Shown here: positions 17,997-26,292 of the stretch, piece after piece
Layout of the letters: each line of letters starts with the position of its first letter
How positions within the stretch are numbered: the stretch's first letter is position 1
Assembly (NCBI RefSeq): GCF_009729075.1
Contig: NZ_VTGY01000005.1
Coordinates: 1 to 64,000, forward strand
Length of the DNA stretch: 64,000 bases
Reading direction: 5' to 3'
DNA from: Mycolicibacterium sp. CBMA 226
Lineage (GTDB): Bacteria; Actinomycetota; Actinomycetes; Mycobacteriales; Mycobacteriaceae
Notes under the pieces: model-generated
The model's input: the letters and a program-made list of their open reading frames with translations, nothing else
What the model was told of the DNA's origin: nothing
Database searches by the model: none
Program-made: the position numbers and the translations under genes

Positions 17997-18506
17997 TCAG
18001 GATCGCGATGAGGCCGCGAAACCCGTTCCGCGCGTGGCTGTTGCAGCCTTCGCTGCTGCTGTCGTCTTCGACGGAGAAGCTTGGCGCGTGTTGGCGGCCA
18101 CCTCACGACGCTGACGACGTTCCTCCCGGGCGATGCGGCGGTTGAGAATCCGCCGGTCGCGGTCGGTGACCGTCTGATTCAGTCTGGTCAGAAGGTCCAA
18201 CTGCAGCCAGCTCAGTCCGTCCAGATCGCCGTCGGCGTCGTGGCTGGCCAGAACAATGGAGCCACGCAGCAGCGGCACGGTGCGGGCGGTGAAAGTGGTT
18301 GTTGCCAGCAGTAATTCGGTGGCGGTCCGATTGACCCGCCGTTGGCATTTGCGTGACGTGGGCGCGAACCAGAAGTCGAACTGGCGATCAGCGCTGGTCA
18401 GGCATTGGAGCCGCTGATTCTGAATTAGTTGAGTGATGTCCGCCGGCGTGTAGGCGCGGGTTTCATAGACGGCGCCGCTGGCGCTGAAGTGCAAGACAGT
18501 GTTCAT
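17997..18506 (-). CDS. Conserved-looking protein of unknown function
   Basis: A 169-residue protein from the ATG at 18506; the frame runs further upstream but reads as non-coding there. The globular part is residues 1-125, with YTPADITQLIQNQRLQCLTSADRQFDFWFAP and a stretch beginning LASHDADGDLDGLSW. A basic, Ala/Lys/Arg-rich tail from ~130 to the end suggests nucleic-acid contact. No family is recognised. The DxDGDLD stretch resembles an acidic loop but I would not call it EF-hand. Its leader carries a hairpin and a long inverted repeat. Confidence 0.6.
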   Translation of the reverse strand: MNTVLHFSASGAVYETRAYTPADITQLIQNQRLQCLTSADRQFDFWFAPTSRKCQRRVNRTATELLLATTTFTARTVPLLRGSIVLASHDADGDLDGLSWLQLDLLTRLNQTVTDRDRRILNRRIAREERRQRREVAANTRQASPSKTTAAAKAATATRGTGFAASSRS

Positions 18507-18557
18507 AGCGATAACCCATTCGGCTCTTTCTTCGTATGGACTCTTCTGTCGACAGTC

Positions 18558-18621
18558 GCACCCATATCGGGGTGCTGTTATCAACGGTACCCATGTGACA
18601 ATTGAGACAAACATTGATAAC
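18558..18621 (-). promoter_or_regulatory. Leader hairpin and spaced inverted repeat upstream of the 17997-18506 gene
   Basis: GCACCC (18558-18563) and GGGTGC (18570-18575) form a 6-bp stem about 50 bases before the ATG. Further out, GTTATCAA (18577-18584) and TTGATAAC (18614-18621) are perfect 8-base arms, 29 bases apart. Their inner region is AT-richer than its surroundings and likely holds the promoter. The arms could bind one dimeric regulator on each side. Confidence 0.4.
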
Positions 18622-18685
18622 GCACGGATGGCGCGAGATATGCCCGTCGGCCGTACGGCTGTGCCAGATCCTTCGGGACCCGCGC

Positions 18686-20647
18686 CTAAGCCAGCCGCGC
18701 AGCGAGGCCCCGCGCGTTCATGTGCGCAATTGCCTCGATCGAGATCATTGGATTCACGCCGGAGGCGGTAGGGAAGGCTGAGCCGTCGCACACCAAAAGG
18801 TCGCGGACGTCCCACGTTTGGCCAGTGGGGTCACAGACCGAATTCGTGGGCGCACCGCCCATGCGCGCCGAACCCATGATGTGGAAAGAGCCCATGGAAA
18901 TCTGACCGGGCCCGTAACCCGCGGCGTCGCAATCGGCCATGAACTGCACACGGTCGCCACTGCTACCAGGCTCGTAGGAAACCCAGCGGCTGTGGCTCGA
19001 GAAGATGCGCTTCGCGCCGGCGGCTTCGAGAATCTGTGCAGCGCCATCGATTCCGGTGCGCAGGTGGCCGAGGTCGTAGTCGGATAAGTGGTAGTGCACA
19101 ACGGGTTCGCCGTCGCGCCCTACGCGGACTTCGCCGCCGTCGCGATCGCGGACGACGCCGCCAATCCCCGTCAAGTACGGGTACGCCTCGATAAGTTCGC
19201 GGTACATGCTGGCTCCGCGCCACGGAACGAAGCTGTTGATGATGTGCGGCTGGGTCGGCGGCGTTTCGTACTTGACGCCGTAACCGTTGTCGAGGTTGCG
19301 GTGCTGGTCAGAGTAGAGCGCCTGCATGACGCCCTCCCAGGCCCGGATTTCCTGGTCGAAGACGGCAATCGCCGGGGCGATGGGATGGAGTTTCAGGTGT
19401 TTACCGATGTTTGCGTTCTCGAGGCCGGAGCGGCGCAGCAGCGCTGGGGTGTGCAGCGCGCCGCACGCGACGACAACAGCCCGCGAGCGGACGGTCACCC
19501 GGCGTCCGTCGACGGTGCGGGCTTCGACACCGCGCGCGGCGCCGGATTCGATGATCACGCGCTCGACGCGCGTGTTGATCACCAGGCGGGCTCCGGCGTC
19601 TGCCGCATCGGCCAGCCAGGTCTTCGTCACGGATTGTTTGGCGCCGATCCGGCAGCCGAGGCCGCAGTAGCCGCATTCGACACCCTGATCGCAGCCGCGC
19701 ACATTGCGCGGCATCGCGTCGACTGGCCAGCCGAGCGCGTCGCACCCGTTGCGCAGAACTTCTTCGCGCGCCGACGGCTTGTTGTGGTCGAGGTTGACGC
19801 CGAGGCGATCGACCACTGCATCGAGGCTGAGCGTGTACTCCTCGCCGGCGAACGCGGGCACGCCGTGGTTGGCCCATTCCGCGCGTACATCGTCAGGCGT
19901 ACGGAATGAGGTCGAGTAGTTGACGACGGTGCCGCCGCCGAGACACGACCCGGCGAGCAGGCTGACGCTCTGGTCAGCGCTGGCCTGGGGCGCACTCAGG
20001 TAGAAATTACCCAGGGCCGTCAATTCCGAGCCGTCGAAGTCGGCGTCGTCGTAGTAGCCGCCCATTTCCATTACGACGACATCCAGTCCGGCGGCAGCGA
20101 GAACCCCGGCCGACGTGCCCCCGCCGGCGCCCGAACCGACGATGACGACGTCGCAGGTGAGGTCCGTGTCGACGGCAATCTCGATTGGCTTCAGAGGTTT
20201 GGGTGCGGCGTCGGCCCTCTTCCCGAGTGGACCAGGGAAGCCCATCGCGGCCCAAGCCGGGTTGGCTGAGCCGTCTGTATTGGGCAGCATGTTCGCGATG
20301 ATCAGCGAGCCCTTGCGCAAGGCCTGAAAAGCGGCACGGCGCTGTGGAATTCGCGAGTCGCACCACGACAGCAGAACGGCCTCGCGCTGAGCTTGGTCGA
20401 GTTCACTGAATCGCCGTAACCCACCACCGCCGAGAGCGGTGAGTAGCGAGGTATCCCAGATATTGAGCAGCTGCGCGAATTGGCGGCGCTCTGCCGCGCG
20501 TGGGTTGGCGGCGACGGCGTCAAGCAGCGCGTCGACCACCCCGAGCGCGCTGGCCGACGGCACACCGTTGTGGGCCGGGAAGAACGTGTCACAGATCGAG
20601 GTCAGCGCAGCCCGCTGGCGTCGAGAGAACGGTGCGGCGACGGTCAT
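18686..20647 (-). CDS. GMC-family FAD oxidoreductase (long-chain alcohol oxidase type)
   Basis: A 653-residue flavoprotein. The N-terminal ~120 residues resemble the small gluconate-2-dehydrogenase subunit-3-like domain (FSRRQRAALTSICDTFFPA). The FAD-binding glycine motif is GSGAGGGTSA at 171-180. The C-terminal catalytic region has FHIMGSARMGG and ASGVNPMISIEAIAHMNARG. A cysteine-rich RGCDQGVECGYCGLGCRIG stretch lies near residue 320. The ATG at 20647 follows GAGGAG. Likely a sterol- or fatty-alcohol-type dehydrogenase/oxidase; substrate uncertain. It stands alone, 415 bases after mmpL. Confidence 0.87.
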   Translation of the reverse strand: MTVAAPFSRRQRAALTSICDTFFPAHNGVPSASALGVVDALLDAVAANPRAAERRQFAQLLNIWDTSLLTALGGGGLRRFSELDQAQREAVLLSWCDSRIPQRRAAFQALRKGSLIIANMLPNTDGSANPAWAAMGFPGPLGKRADAAPKPLKPIEIAVDTDLTCDVVIVGSGAGGGTSAGVLAAAGLDVVVMEMGGYYDDADFDGSELTALGNFYLSAPQASADQSVSLLAGSCLGGGTVVNYSTSFRTPDDVRAEWANHGVPAFAGEEYTLSLDAVVDRLGVNLDHNKPSAREEVLRNGCDALGWPVDAMPRNVRGCDQGVECGYCGLGCRIGAKQSVTKTWLADAADAGARLVINTRVERVIIESGAARGVEARTVDGRRVTVRSRAVVVACGALHTPALLRRSGLENANIGKHLKLHPIAPAIAVFDQEIRAWEGVMQALYSDQHRNLDNGYGVKYETPPTQPHIINSFVPWRGASMYRELIEAYPYLTGIGGVVRDRDGGEVRVGRDGEPVVHYHLSDYDLGHLRTGIDGAAQILEAAGAKRIFSSHSRWVSYEPGSSGDRVQFMADCDAAGYGPGQISMGSFHIMGSARMGGAPTNSVCDPTGQTWDVRDLLVCDGSAFPTASGVNPMISIEAIAHMNARGLAARLA

Positions 20648-21062
20648 GGTGGTCTCCTCGGGGCGAAGCGGCGCGGCGCGTCGTAGCGTCACCGACCAAT
20701 GAACAGTGAAGTTGCCAGATTCGCTGGGAATTGACCGAAATGATCCCGGTTGCTTCCATATAATTGCCGAAGATGCGGGTTAAGTAACAGGAACGTTGCC
20801 GCCATCAAGAAGATAGAGCGCGATTTCGGTTGGTTATCAGTATTTGCTGTCAATTGTTTCGAGTGCGCCGTCTGCTAAGTGCGGCCGGCGTATCCCGGCC
20901 TCGTCACTCCGGCAAAGCCCGAGAGCGCGAACCACGTCATCACCGCGCGCAAGCGCTGAGAATGCAAATGATACAAGGGGATTGACACGACCACGCCGGC
21001 CGTAGCTGGGTGGCTACGGCCGGCGGAGGGTGGTTGACGGCGTCAGTGGTCAAGCACTGGCC
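20648..21062. other. Intergenic region between GMC gene and mmpL
   Basis: These 415 bases lie downstream of mmpL and upstream of the GMC gene, both on the minus strand. The mmpL-proximal end holds the terminator hairpin described separately. The remainder, more AT-rich near 20700-20860, probably carries the GMC promoter; a TTATAT stretch on the minus strand near 20762 is a weak -10 candidate. No coding frame is supported. Confidence 0.4.
20994..21025 (-). terminator. Strong hairpin terminator after mmpL
   Basis: A perfect 13-bp stem, with arms 20994-21006 (ending GGCCGTAGC) and 21013-21025 (beginning GCTACGGCC), around a TGGGTG loop. It starts 37 bases past the mmpL stop on the minus strand. 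There is no T-run after it, as is usual for mycobacterial terminators. Confidence 0.75.
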
Positions 21063-23960
21063 TCAGACCGACGCCAGCTCGGATTCGCGTTGGATCGGCT
21101 GCGGCCAGGGCTGCGGAACCGGGCGCTGACGGACGCGCTGCGGCCACCAGAACCAGCGCCCGAGCAGGCTGGCAATCGACGGCGTCATCAGCGACCGCAC
21201 CACCAGGGTGTCGAACAACAGACCGAGACCGATGGTCGTACCGACCTGGCCGATGATGATCAGCTTGCTCACCGACATCGACATCATGGTGAACGCGAAC
21301 ACCAGACCCGCCGAGGTGACCACCGAGCCGGTGCCCACCATCGCACGGATGATGCCGGTGTGCAGCCCGGCGTGGATCTCCTCCTTGATCCGGGAGACCA
21401 GCAGCAGGTTGTAGTCCGCGCCCACCGCCAGCAGCACGATGACCGACATCGGTAACACCATCCAGTGCAACGGAATACCCACGATGTGCTGCCAGAGCAG
21501 TACCGAGAGACCGAAGGCCGATGCCAGGCTGAGTACCACCGTGCCGACGATCACGGCCGATGCGACGACCGCACGCGTGAGGACCAACATGATGATGAAG
21601 ATCAGGATCAGCGCTGCGGCCGCGACGATCATCAGGTCGTAGTCGGCGCCGATCTGCATGTCGTTGTACATCGCTGCGCTGCCGCCGAGGTAGATCGAGG
21701 AGCCCTCCAGCGGCGTGCCCTTGATCGCGTCGGCCGCGGCGACCTTGAGCGGTTCGATGCGCGAGGTGCCCTCCTGTGTCAGCGGGTTACCTTGGTGAAT
21801 GATGGTGAACCGCACCGCATGTCCGTCGGGCGACATGAACAGCTTGAGACCCCGCTGGAAATCTGCAGTCTCAAAGGCTTCCGGCGGCAGGTAGAACGAG
21901 TCGTCGTTCTTGGCCGCGTCGAACGCCTCGCTCATCGCGGTGCCAGTCTTCTGCATCGCGATGGTCTGATCCTGCTGCGCCTTCTGCATCTGGTACTGGT
22001 TCAGCAGTACCTGCTTCTGGTGCTTCATCGACGCGATCTGCTTGGGCATCGTCGCGACCATCTTGGGCATCAGGTCGGCCATGCGCTGCATGTCGGGAAC
22101 CAGATCCTGGAAGTCATCCGACATCGTGCTGATGCCGTCGATGCTCTCGAAGACCGACCGCATGGACCAGCACACCGGGATGTCGAAGCAGTGTGGCTCC
22201 CAGTAGAAGTAGTTGCGCATGGGCCGGAAGAAATCGTCGAAGTCCGACAAGTGATCCCGGGTGTCGGCCATGTCGTTCGACGTCGTCTTCATCTTGTCGG
22301 CCATGCGCTGCGACACCGCTGCCAGATCTTTCTGGACGCTCATCATCTCGGTCATGGCATCGATGCTGTTCTGCAGGTCGTCGGCCTGGGAGAGCAGATT
22401 GTCCAGATTGGTCTGCGTGTAGTCGTTGTTCATGAGCTGCGTGGAGCCGCTCTGTCCCACGGTGTACGGGATCGTCGAGTGCTTGATCGGGTCACCGTCA
22501 GGTCGGGTGATGGTCTGCACCTGAGCGATGCCGTGCACGTTCTTCAGCGCCTTGGCGATCTTGTCGATCACCAGGAAGTCCGCCGGGTTCCGCAGATCGT
22601 GATCGGACTCGACCATCATCAGATCCGGGTTCATCTTGGCCTGCGAAAAGTGCCGGAACGCGGCGTCATAGCCGACGTTGGCGGGGATGTCCTTCGGCAG
22701 GTAGATCCGGTCGTCGTAGATGGTGTGATAGCCCGGCAGCGCGATCAGACCGACCAGTGCGGCCACCACGGCGCCGACCAGGATGGCGCCGGGCCAGCGC
22801 ACGGTCGCGGTGCCGACCCGGTGCCAGCCGGCGGTTCTCGTGTTCTTTCGGGGCTCGAGGACGCGTCGGAAGCGGGTTGCGACCGCGATCACTGCGGGCC
22901 CCAGGGTCAGCGCCATCGCGACTACCATCACCATGCCGATGGCCAGCGGGAAGCCCATGGTCTGGAAGTACGGCAACCGGGTGAAATGCAGGCACAAGGT
23001 GGCGCCGGCAATGGTCAGGCCCGAGGCCAGCACCACGTGCGCGGTGCCGTGAAACATGGTGTAGTAGGCCGATTCTCGGTCTTCTCCGGCCCGTCGCGCT
23101 TCCTGATAACGCCCGATCAGGAAGATGACGTAATCCGTCGCGGCGGCGATCGCCAGCGTCACCAGCAGGTTGGTGGCGAAGGTCGTCAGCCCAAAAACGT
23201 TGTGGTAGCCCAGGAATGCCACCAGACCGCGCGCCCCGGAGAGTTCGAGCACCACCATCAACAGCACGAGCAAGGTCGCGATGACGGATCGGTAGACCAA
23301 GAGCAGCATGACCGCGATGACGCCGAAGGTGACCAGTTCGATGAGCTCCATGCTCTTGTCACCGACGGCATTCTGATCGGTGCTGGTCGCCGCGGGACCG
23401 GTCACATAGGCCTTCACCCCTGGCGGAGCGGGGCTTTCGGTGGCGATCTGACGCACGGCGGCGACCGACTCGTTGGCCAGCGTCTCCCCCTGGTCACCGG
23501 CGATGTAGACCTGAACGTAGGCGGCCTTGCCGTCGCGGCTCTGGGCGCCCTTGGCTGTCAGGGTGTCGCCCCAGAAGTCCTGGACGTGCTGCACGTGGGT
23601 GGTATCAGCGCGCAGGTCACTGACCATCTTGTCGTAGAACGCGTGCGCGTCGGCTCCCAGCGGATTGTCACCCTCGAGCACGATCATCACCGAACTGCTG
23701 GTGCTGTATTCGTCGAACACCTTGCCGACGCGTTTGGTGGCGATCATCGAAGGCGCGTCGTTCGGGCTCATGGACACCGCGCGCAGCTTGCCGACTTCCT
23801 CGAGCTGTGGGACGACGGTGTTCAGCGCGGCGATGACGCCGATCCAGGCCAGGATGATCAGCACGGCGAATCGGCGGAGGAACCGCGGTATTCCCTTGTG
23901 GCCCTTGTCTTCTACCACCGGGATGGCGTCGGTCTGGGCGTCTGCGGCCGGCGTGCTCAT
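21063..23960 (-). CDS. MmpL-family RND transporter
   Basis: A 965-residue inner-membrane proton-driven exporter of the MmpL4/MmpL5 type. Such proteins work with a cognate MmpS and export siderophores, lipids or drugs. Proton-relay Asp-Tyr pairs lie at about residue 276 ([13 protein letters not shown]) and 849 ([11 protein letters not shown]). A long Gln/Met-rich helical insert at about 490-700 matches the periplasmic coiled coil of this subgroup. The N-terminal tail is acidic and polar. It overlaps mmpS by four bases (ATGA). The cargo cannot be read from sequence; MmpL4 and MmpL5 homologues carry mycobactin. Confidence 0.93.
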   Translation of the reverse strand: MSTPAADAQTDAIPVVEDKGHKGIPRFLRRFAVLIILAWIGVIAALNTVVPQLEEVGKLRAVSMSPNDAPSMIATKRVGKVFDEYSTSSSVMIVLEGDNPLGADAHAFYDKMVSDLRADTTHVQHVQDFWGDTLTAKGAQSRDGKAAYVQVYIAGDQGETLANESVAAVRQIATESPAPPGVKAYVTGPAATSTDQNAVGDKSMELIELVTFGVIAVMLLLVYRSVIATLLVLLMVVLELSGARGLVAFLGYHNVFGLTTFATNLLVTLAIAAATDYVIFLIGRYQEARRAGEDRESAYYTMFHGTAHVVLASGLTIAGATLCLHFTRLPYFQTMGFPLAIGMVMVVAMALTLGPAVIAVATRFRRVLEPRKNTRTAGWHRVGTATVRWPGAILVGAVVAALVGLIALPGYHTIYDDRIYLPKDIPANVGYDAAFRHFSQAKMNPDLMMVESDHDLRNPADFLVIDKIAKALKNVHGIAQVQTITRPDGDPIKHSTIPYTVGQSGSTQLMNNDYTQTNLDNLLSQADDLQNSIDAMTEMMSVQKDLAAVSQRMADKMKTTSNDMADTRDHLSDFDDFFRPMRNYFYWEPHCFDIPVCWSMRSVFESIDGISTMSDDFQDLVPDMQRMADLMPKMVATMPKQIASMKHQKQVLLNQYQMQKAQQDQTIAMQKTGTAMSEAFDAAKNDDSFYLPPEAFETADFQRGLKLFMSPDGHAVRFTIIHQGNPLTQEGTSRIEPLKVAAADAIKGTPLEGSSIYLGGSAAMYNDMQIGADYDLMIVAAAALILIFIIMLVLTRAVVASAVIVGTVVLSLASAFGLSVLLWQHIVGIPLHWMVLPMSVIVLLAVGADYNLLLVSRIKEEIHAGLHTGIIRAMVGTGSVVTSAGLVFAFTMMSMSVSKLIIIGQVGTTIGLGLLFDTLVVRSLMTPSIASLLGRWFWWPQRVRQRPVPQPWPQPIQRESELASV

Positions 23961-24382
23961 GCGGCCTTCACAAAGCAGAAGGTTTCGGCGTTCATACCGG
24001 TGGCGGTCCTCTCTTCTTTGACCACGTCATCGACACTGACCCGGCAGCTGATGCTGTTGCCGTCGCCCTGGGCCAGAATGTTGGGCTGCACGGAGGGCAA
24101 GGTGGTCGACAGCGTCAACGTCCACGGCAATGTCACCCCTGCGGCACGCTGCGGCTTGCCTTCGAGGTCCATGTAGTTGATGACGGCCGTGCTACCCGTG
24201 CCATAGATCTCGTACTTGACGAATTTGGGGTTGAAGTCCTCGGCGTTGTCCGAGCTCTTCTCGGTGACCACCACGGGATTCGAGCCGAATACCTGACGCA
24301 CGTTCGACACGATTACGACGCCGGCGCCAACCGCCACGATCACCAGCAGCGGTAGCCAGGCCCGCCGGAACACTCTTGTCAT
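23957..24382 (-). CDS. MmpS-family accessory protein
   Basis: A 141-residue MmpS protein: basic start TRVFRRAW, one transmembrane helix at about residues 8-26, then the periplasmic beta domain with [22 protein letters not shown] and CRVSVDD and a C-terminal Cys. I start at ATG 24382, preceded by AAGAAGG. The GTG at 24436 would add 18 basic residues and is less likely. It is translationally coupled to mmpL. An operator-promoter block lies about 90 bases upstream. Confidence 0.92.
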   Translation of the reverse strand: MTRVFRRAWLPLLVIVAVGAGVVIVSNVRQVFGSNPVVVTEKSSDNAEDFNPKFVKYEIYGTGSTAVINYMDLEGKPQRAAGVTLPWTLTLSTTLPSVQPNILAQGDGNSISCRVSVDDVVKEERTATGMNAETFCFVKAA

Positions 24383-24472
24383 CGCTGCCTTCTTGAGAAG
24401 TTTCCGACCGCGCGGTCGTCGGGCATTCGGGGCCACACCGCCGTTGATGAGCCGCCGTACATCTAGCTAGGT

Positions 24473-24510
24473 AACCTAATGGAAAAAGTGGATAGAGTCC
24501 ATCCATTTAG
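24473..24510 (-). promoter_or_regulatory. mmpS promoter with TetR-type operator (copy 2)
   Basis: The operator arms are AAGTGGAT (24486-24493) and ATCCATTT (24501-24508), with one mismatch and a 7-base spacer. Read on the minus strand, TGGACT sits in the operator core as -35, and TAGGTT (24478-24473) follows after 17 bases as -10. The -10 lies 7 bases from the operator arm, exactly as in the copy at 25531-25557. Transcription would start near 24466. Confidence 0.7.
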
Positions 24511-24622
24511 GTGTCGTCTTCGTTACAACCTGAGGCGGGCCCACCGCATTCCTGCCGCGCCCAAAAAACTCGACCTGAGCCGGAAAAGCCTTGTTCAGCA
24601 GGGAAATTCAGGCAGAAATCAC

Positions 24623-25090
24623 TCAGCTGTTGGAGGCGAAGTCCCAGACCTGCATGTTGCCGGCCGGGTAGTTCTTGCATATGTCGGTCGCCTTGGCGAC
24701 CACGCCCTTGTTGTTGAAGAACACCTTGGCCCAGTTGCCCCAGTGGGTGGCGACCTGTTCGTAGTAGACGTTGGTCGCGGTGTCCTCGGAGTACTGCCGG
24801 CGGCCGGCCGCGTCCAGGGAGAAGAACCAGTGGATGCGGTCCTCTGCCATCTGCTGGATGTCGGCGGGCCGGTTGTTCCGGTCGATCATGTAGCGCTGGT
24901 AGTACACCGGACTGGTGTCACGTACCGCCTGCAGGTACTGCTCGGCATCGCAGGTGGTGGTGATGATCCGGTGCGGGATCGGATAGTCGTCGGTCGCATC
25001 AGCGGCGGCCGGCCCGGCCAGTGGCAGAGAGGTCGCCGCAAGGCCGAGCGCCATGGCGGCCAGTCCGGTGCGGAAGGATCGCTGCGTCAT
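24623..25090 (-). CDS. Secreted mycobacterial protein, DUF5078-type
   Basis: A 155-residue exported protein. The signal peptide spans about residues 1-30 ([26 protein letters not shown]). The mature part has [47 protein letters not shown] and a C-terminal Cys in [11 protein letters not shown], allowing one disulfide. I recall this pattern as DUF5078, a mycobacterial family without known function. The ATG at 25090 overlaps the stop of the DUF732-type gene. The next gene on the strand is mmpS, 240 bases on. Confidence 0.78.
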   Translation of the reverse strand: MTQRSFRTGLAAMALGLAATSLPLAGPAAADATDDYPIPHRIITTTCDAEQYLQAVRDTSPVYYQRYMIDRNNRPADIQQMAEDRIHWFFSLDAAGRRQYSEDTATNVYYEQVATHWGNWAKVFFNNKGVVAKATDICKNYPAGNMQVWDFASNS

Positions 25091-25458
25091 GCGCGGTCTC
25101 CTGTTTGTGACTGATGCGCGGCGTCTTCGAGTACCGAGCGCTTGTCCGGGCAATAGAAATCTATTGCGGCACCGAGAAACTGCCAGTTCTGCTGGGTGGC
25201 GTTCTGCCGCGACAAGTTGGTGGCGACGAACTTGGCCGACTGGAAGGCGTCGTGGTCGACGTTGTTGCTCAACCGCTGGCACGCGATCTTGCCCAACCAG
25301 GCGTTGTAGTCCTTCGGGCCATAGATCCCGTAGGTGTGCAACTGATTGGCGAAGTCTGTGTCGGGATCGGCGTGCGCGGCGCCCGAATTGGACACTGCCA
25401 CAACGAGTCCGATACCGGCGGCGGCCAACGCATGTACGGCCCGGTGATGTCGCGTCAT
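25087..25458 (-). CDS. Secreted DUF732-type protein
   Basis: A 123-residue protein with a signal peptide (residues 1-31, cleavage near GAAHA-DP). The mature domain is a small DUF732-like helical fold: [15 protein letters not shown], a Cys in KIACQRLS, and a Cys in DFYCPDK, which probably pair. I start at ATG 25458. The frame continues upstream through the divergent TetR and ABC-F genes only as a shadow. It is coupled to the DUF5078-type gene by an ATGA overlap and lies under the shared TetR-type operator. Confidence 0.82.
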   Translation of the reverse strand: MTRHHRAVHALAAAGIGLVVAVSNSGAAHADPDTDFANQLHTYGIYGPKDYNAWLGKIACQRLSNNVDHDAFQSAKFVATNLSRQNATQQNWQFLGAAIDFYCPDKRSVLEDAAHQSQTGDRA

Positions 25459-25519
25459 GCAGCGCGCCCTTCTGTCGCGGACCGCCGCCATCGTCGGCCG
25501 ATCGCAGTGTCCGGGTATC

Positions 25520-25581
25520 AAGCTATTGCGGTAAGTGGATGACGTCAATCCACTTACTGCAAGAGTGTCTCGGATTACACT
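25520..25581. promoter_or_regulatory. Divergent promoters with TetR-type operator (copy 1)
   Basis: Perfect 10-base arms GTAAGTGGAT (25531-25540) and ATCCACTTAC (25548-25557) flank GACGTCA. On the minus strand, TTGACG in the core and TAGCTT (25525-25520), 17 bases apart, form a promoter for the DUF732/DUF5078 genes. On the plus strand, TACACT (25576-25581) lies 17 bases after a -35 position overlapping the right arm. It sits about 7 bases before the TetR start codon, suggesting a leaderless transcript. One bound dimer could shut both. Confidence 0.75.
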
Positions 25582-25587
25582 GCGTGG

Positions 25588-26247
25588 GTGATGACCCGTC
25601 CGACCACAGATCGACCGTTGCGCAAGGATGCCGTGCGCAACCGTCAGCGGGTGATCGACGCGGCTCGCGATCTGTTCGCGACGCACGGCCTGAGCGCGAC
25701 GCTCAACGAGGTGGCGCACCACGGCGGGATTGGCGTCGGCACGGTATATCGCCGGTTTCCCACGAAAGAAGAGCTGCTCGAGGCAATCTTCGAGAATGCG
25801 ATCGACGAGGTCGCTGCCGTGGCCGACACGGCATTGGAATTCGACGACTCCTGGCAGGGCTTCGCCTGGTTTGTGGAACAGATGTGCCAGCAGACCGCCA
25901 CCGATCGTGGCTTGCGAGAAATCCTGTACAGCCAGAACGGTTGTGGCAATCGGGTGGACGCGGCACGTACGCGCCTGGTCCCGAAGATCGCGAAACTTGT
26001 TGAGCGCGCCCAGAAAGACGGCCATCTGCGGCCCGGCATCTCCGATAGCGATATGCCGATCCTGGGTCTCTTGGCAGGCACTGTCAGTGAATTCGCCGGG
26101 CACGTCGATGCCGACCTGTGGCGCCGGTACGTGGCGATCTTCCTCGACGGGCTGCGCGCCCGCGATGGGCAGGGGGCACTGCCGGTCGTGGCCCTCGATG
26201 AAGACCAGACTGCGATCGTGATGCACTCCTCGCCGCCGACGCCCTGA
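25588..26247 (+). CDS. TetR-family repressor next to mmpS/mmpL
   Basis: A 219-residue TetR/AcrR protein. The DNA-binding domain spans ~12-65, with RQRVIDAARDLFATHGLSATLNEVA and the recognition helix GGIGVGTVYRRFPTKEELLEAIF. The ligand domain is helical and unassigned. GTG 25588 and ATG 25591 are both possible starts. It diverges from the secreted-protein genes, and the shared operators make it the likely repressor of itself, those genes and mmpS-mmpL. The arrangement of a TetR gene beside mmpS/mmpL is known in other mycobacteria. Confidence 0.9.
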   Translation: MMTRPTTDRPLRKDAVRNRQRVIDAARDLFATHGLSATLNEVAHHGGIGVGTVYRRFPTKEELLEAIFENAIDEVAAVADTALEFDDSWQGFAWFVEQMCQQTATDRGLREILYSQNGCGNRVDAARTRLVPKIAKLVERAQKDGHLRPGISDSDMPILGLLAGTVSEFAGHVDADLWRRYVAIFLDGLRARDGQGALPVVALDEDQTAIVMHSSPPTP

Positions 26248-26292
26248 GTCCACGCGTAATAGCGGGCGCGGCGGCAATGCGACGATTGAGCC

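Noticed and set aside
21465..24176. 903-codon open frame on the plus strand across mmpL/mmpS
   Set aside because: It is the mirror of mmpL and mmpS, is very rich in Arg, His, Gly and Asp, and shows no domain. High-GC third positions keep such frames open.
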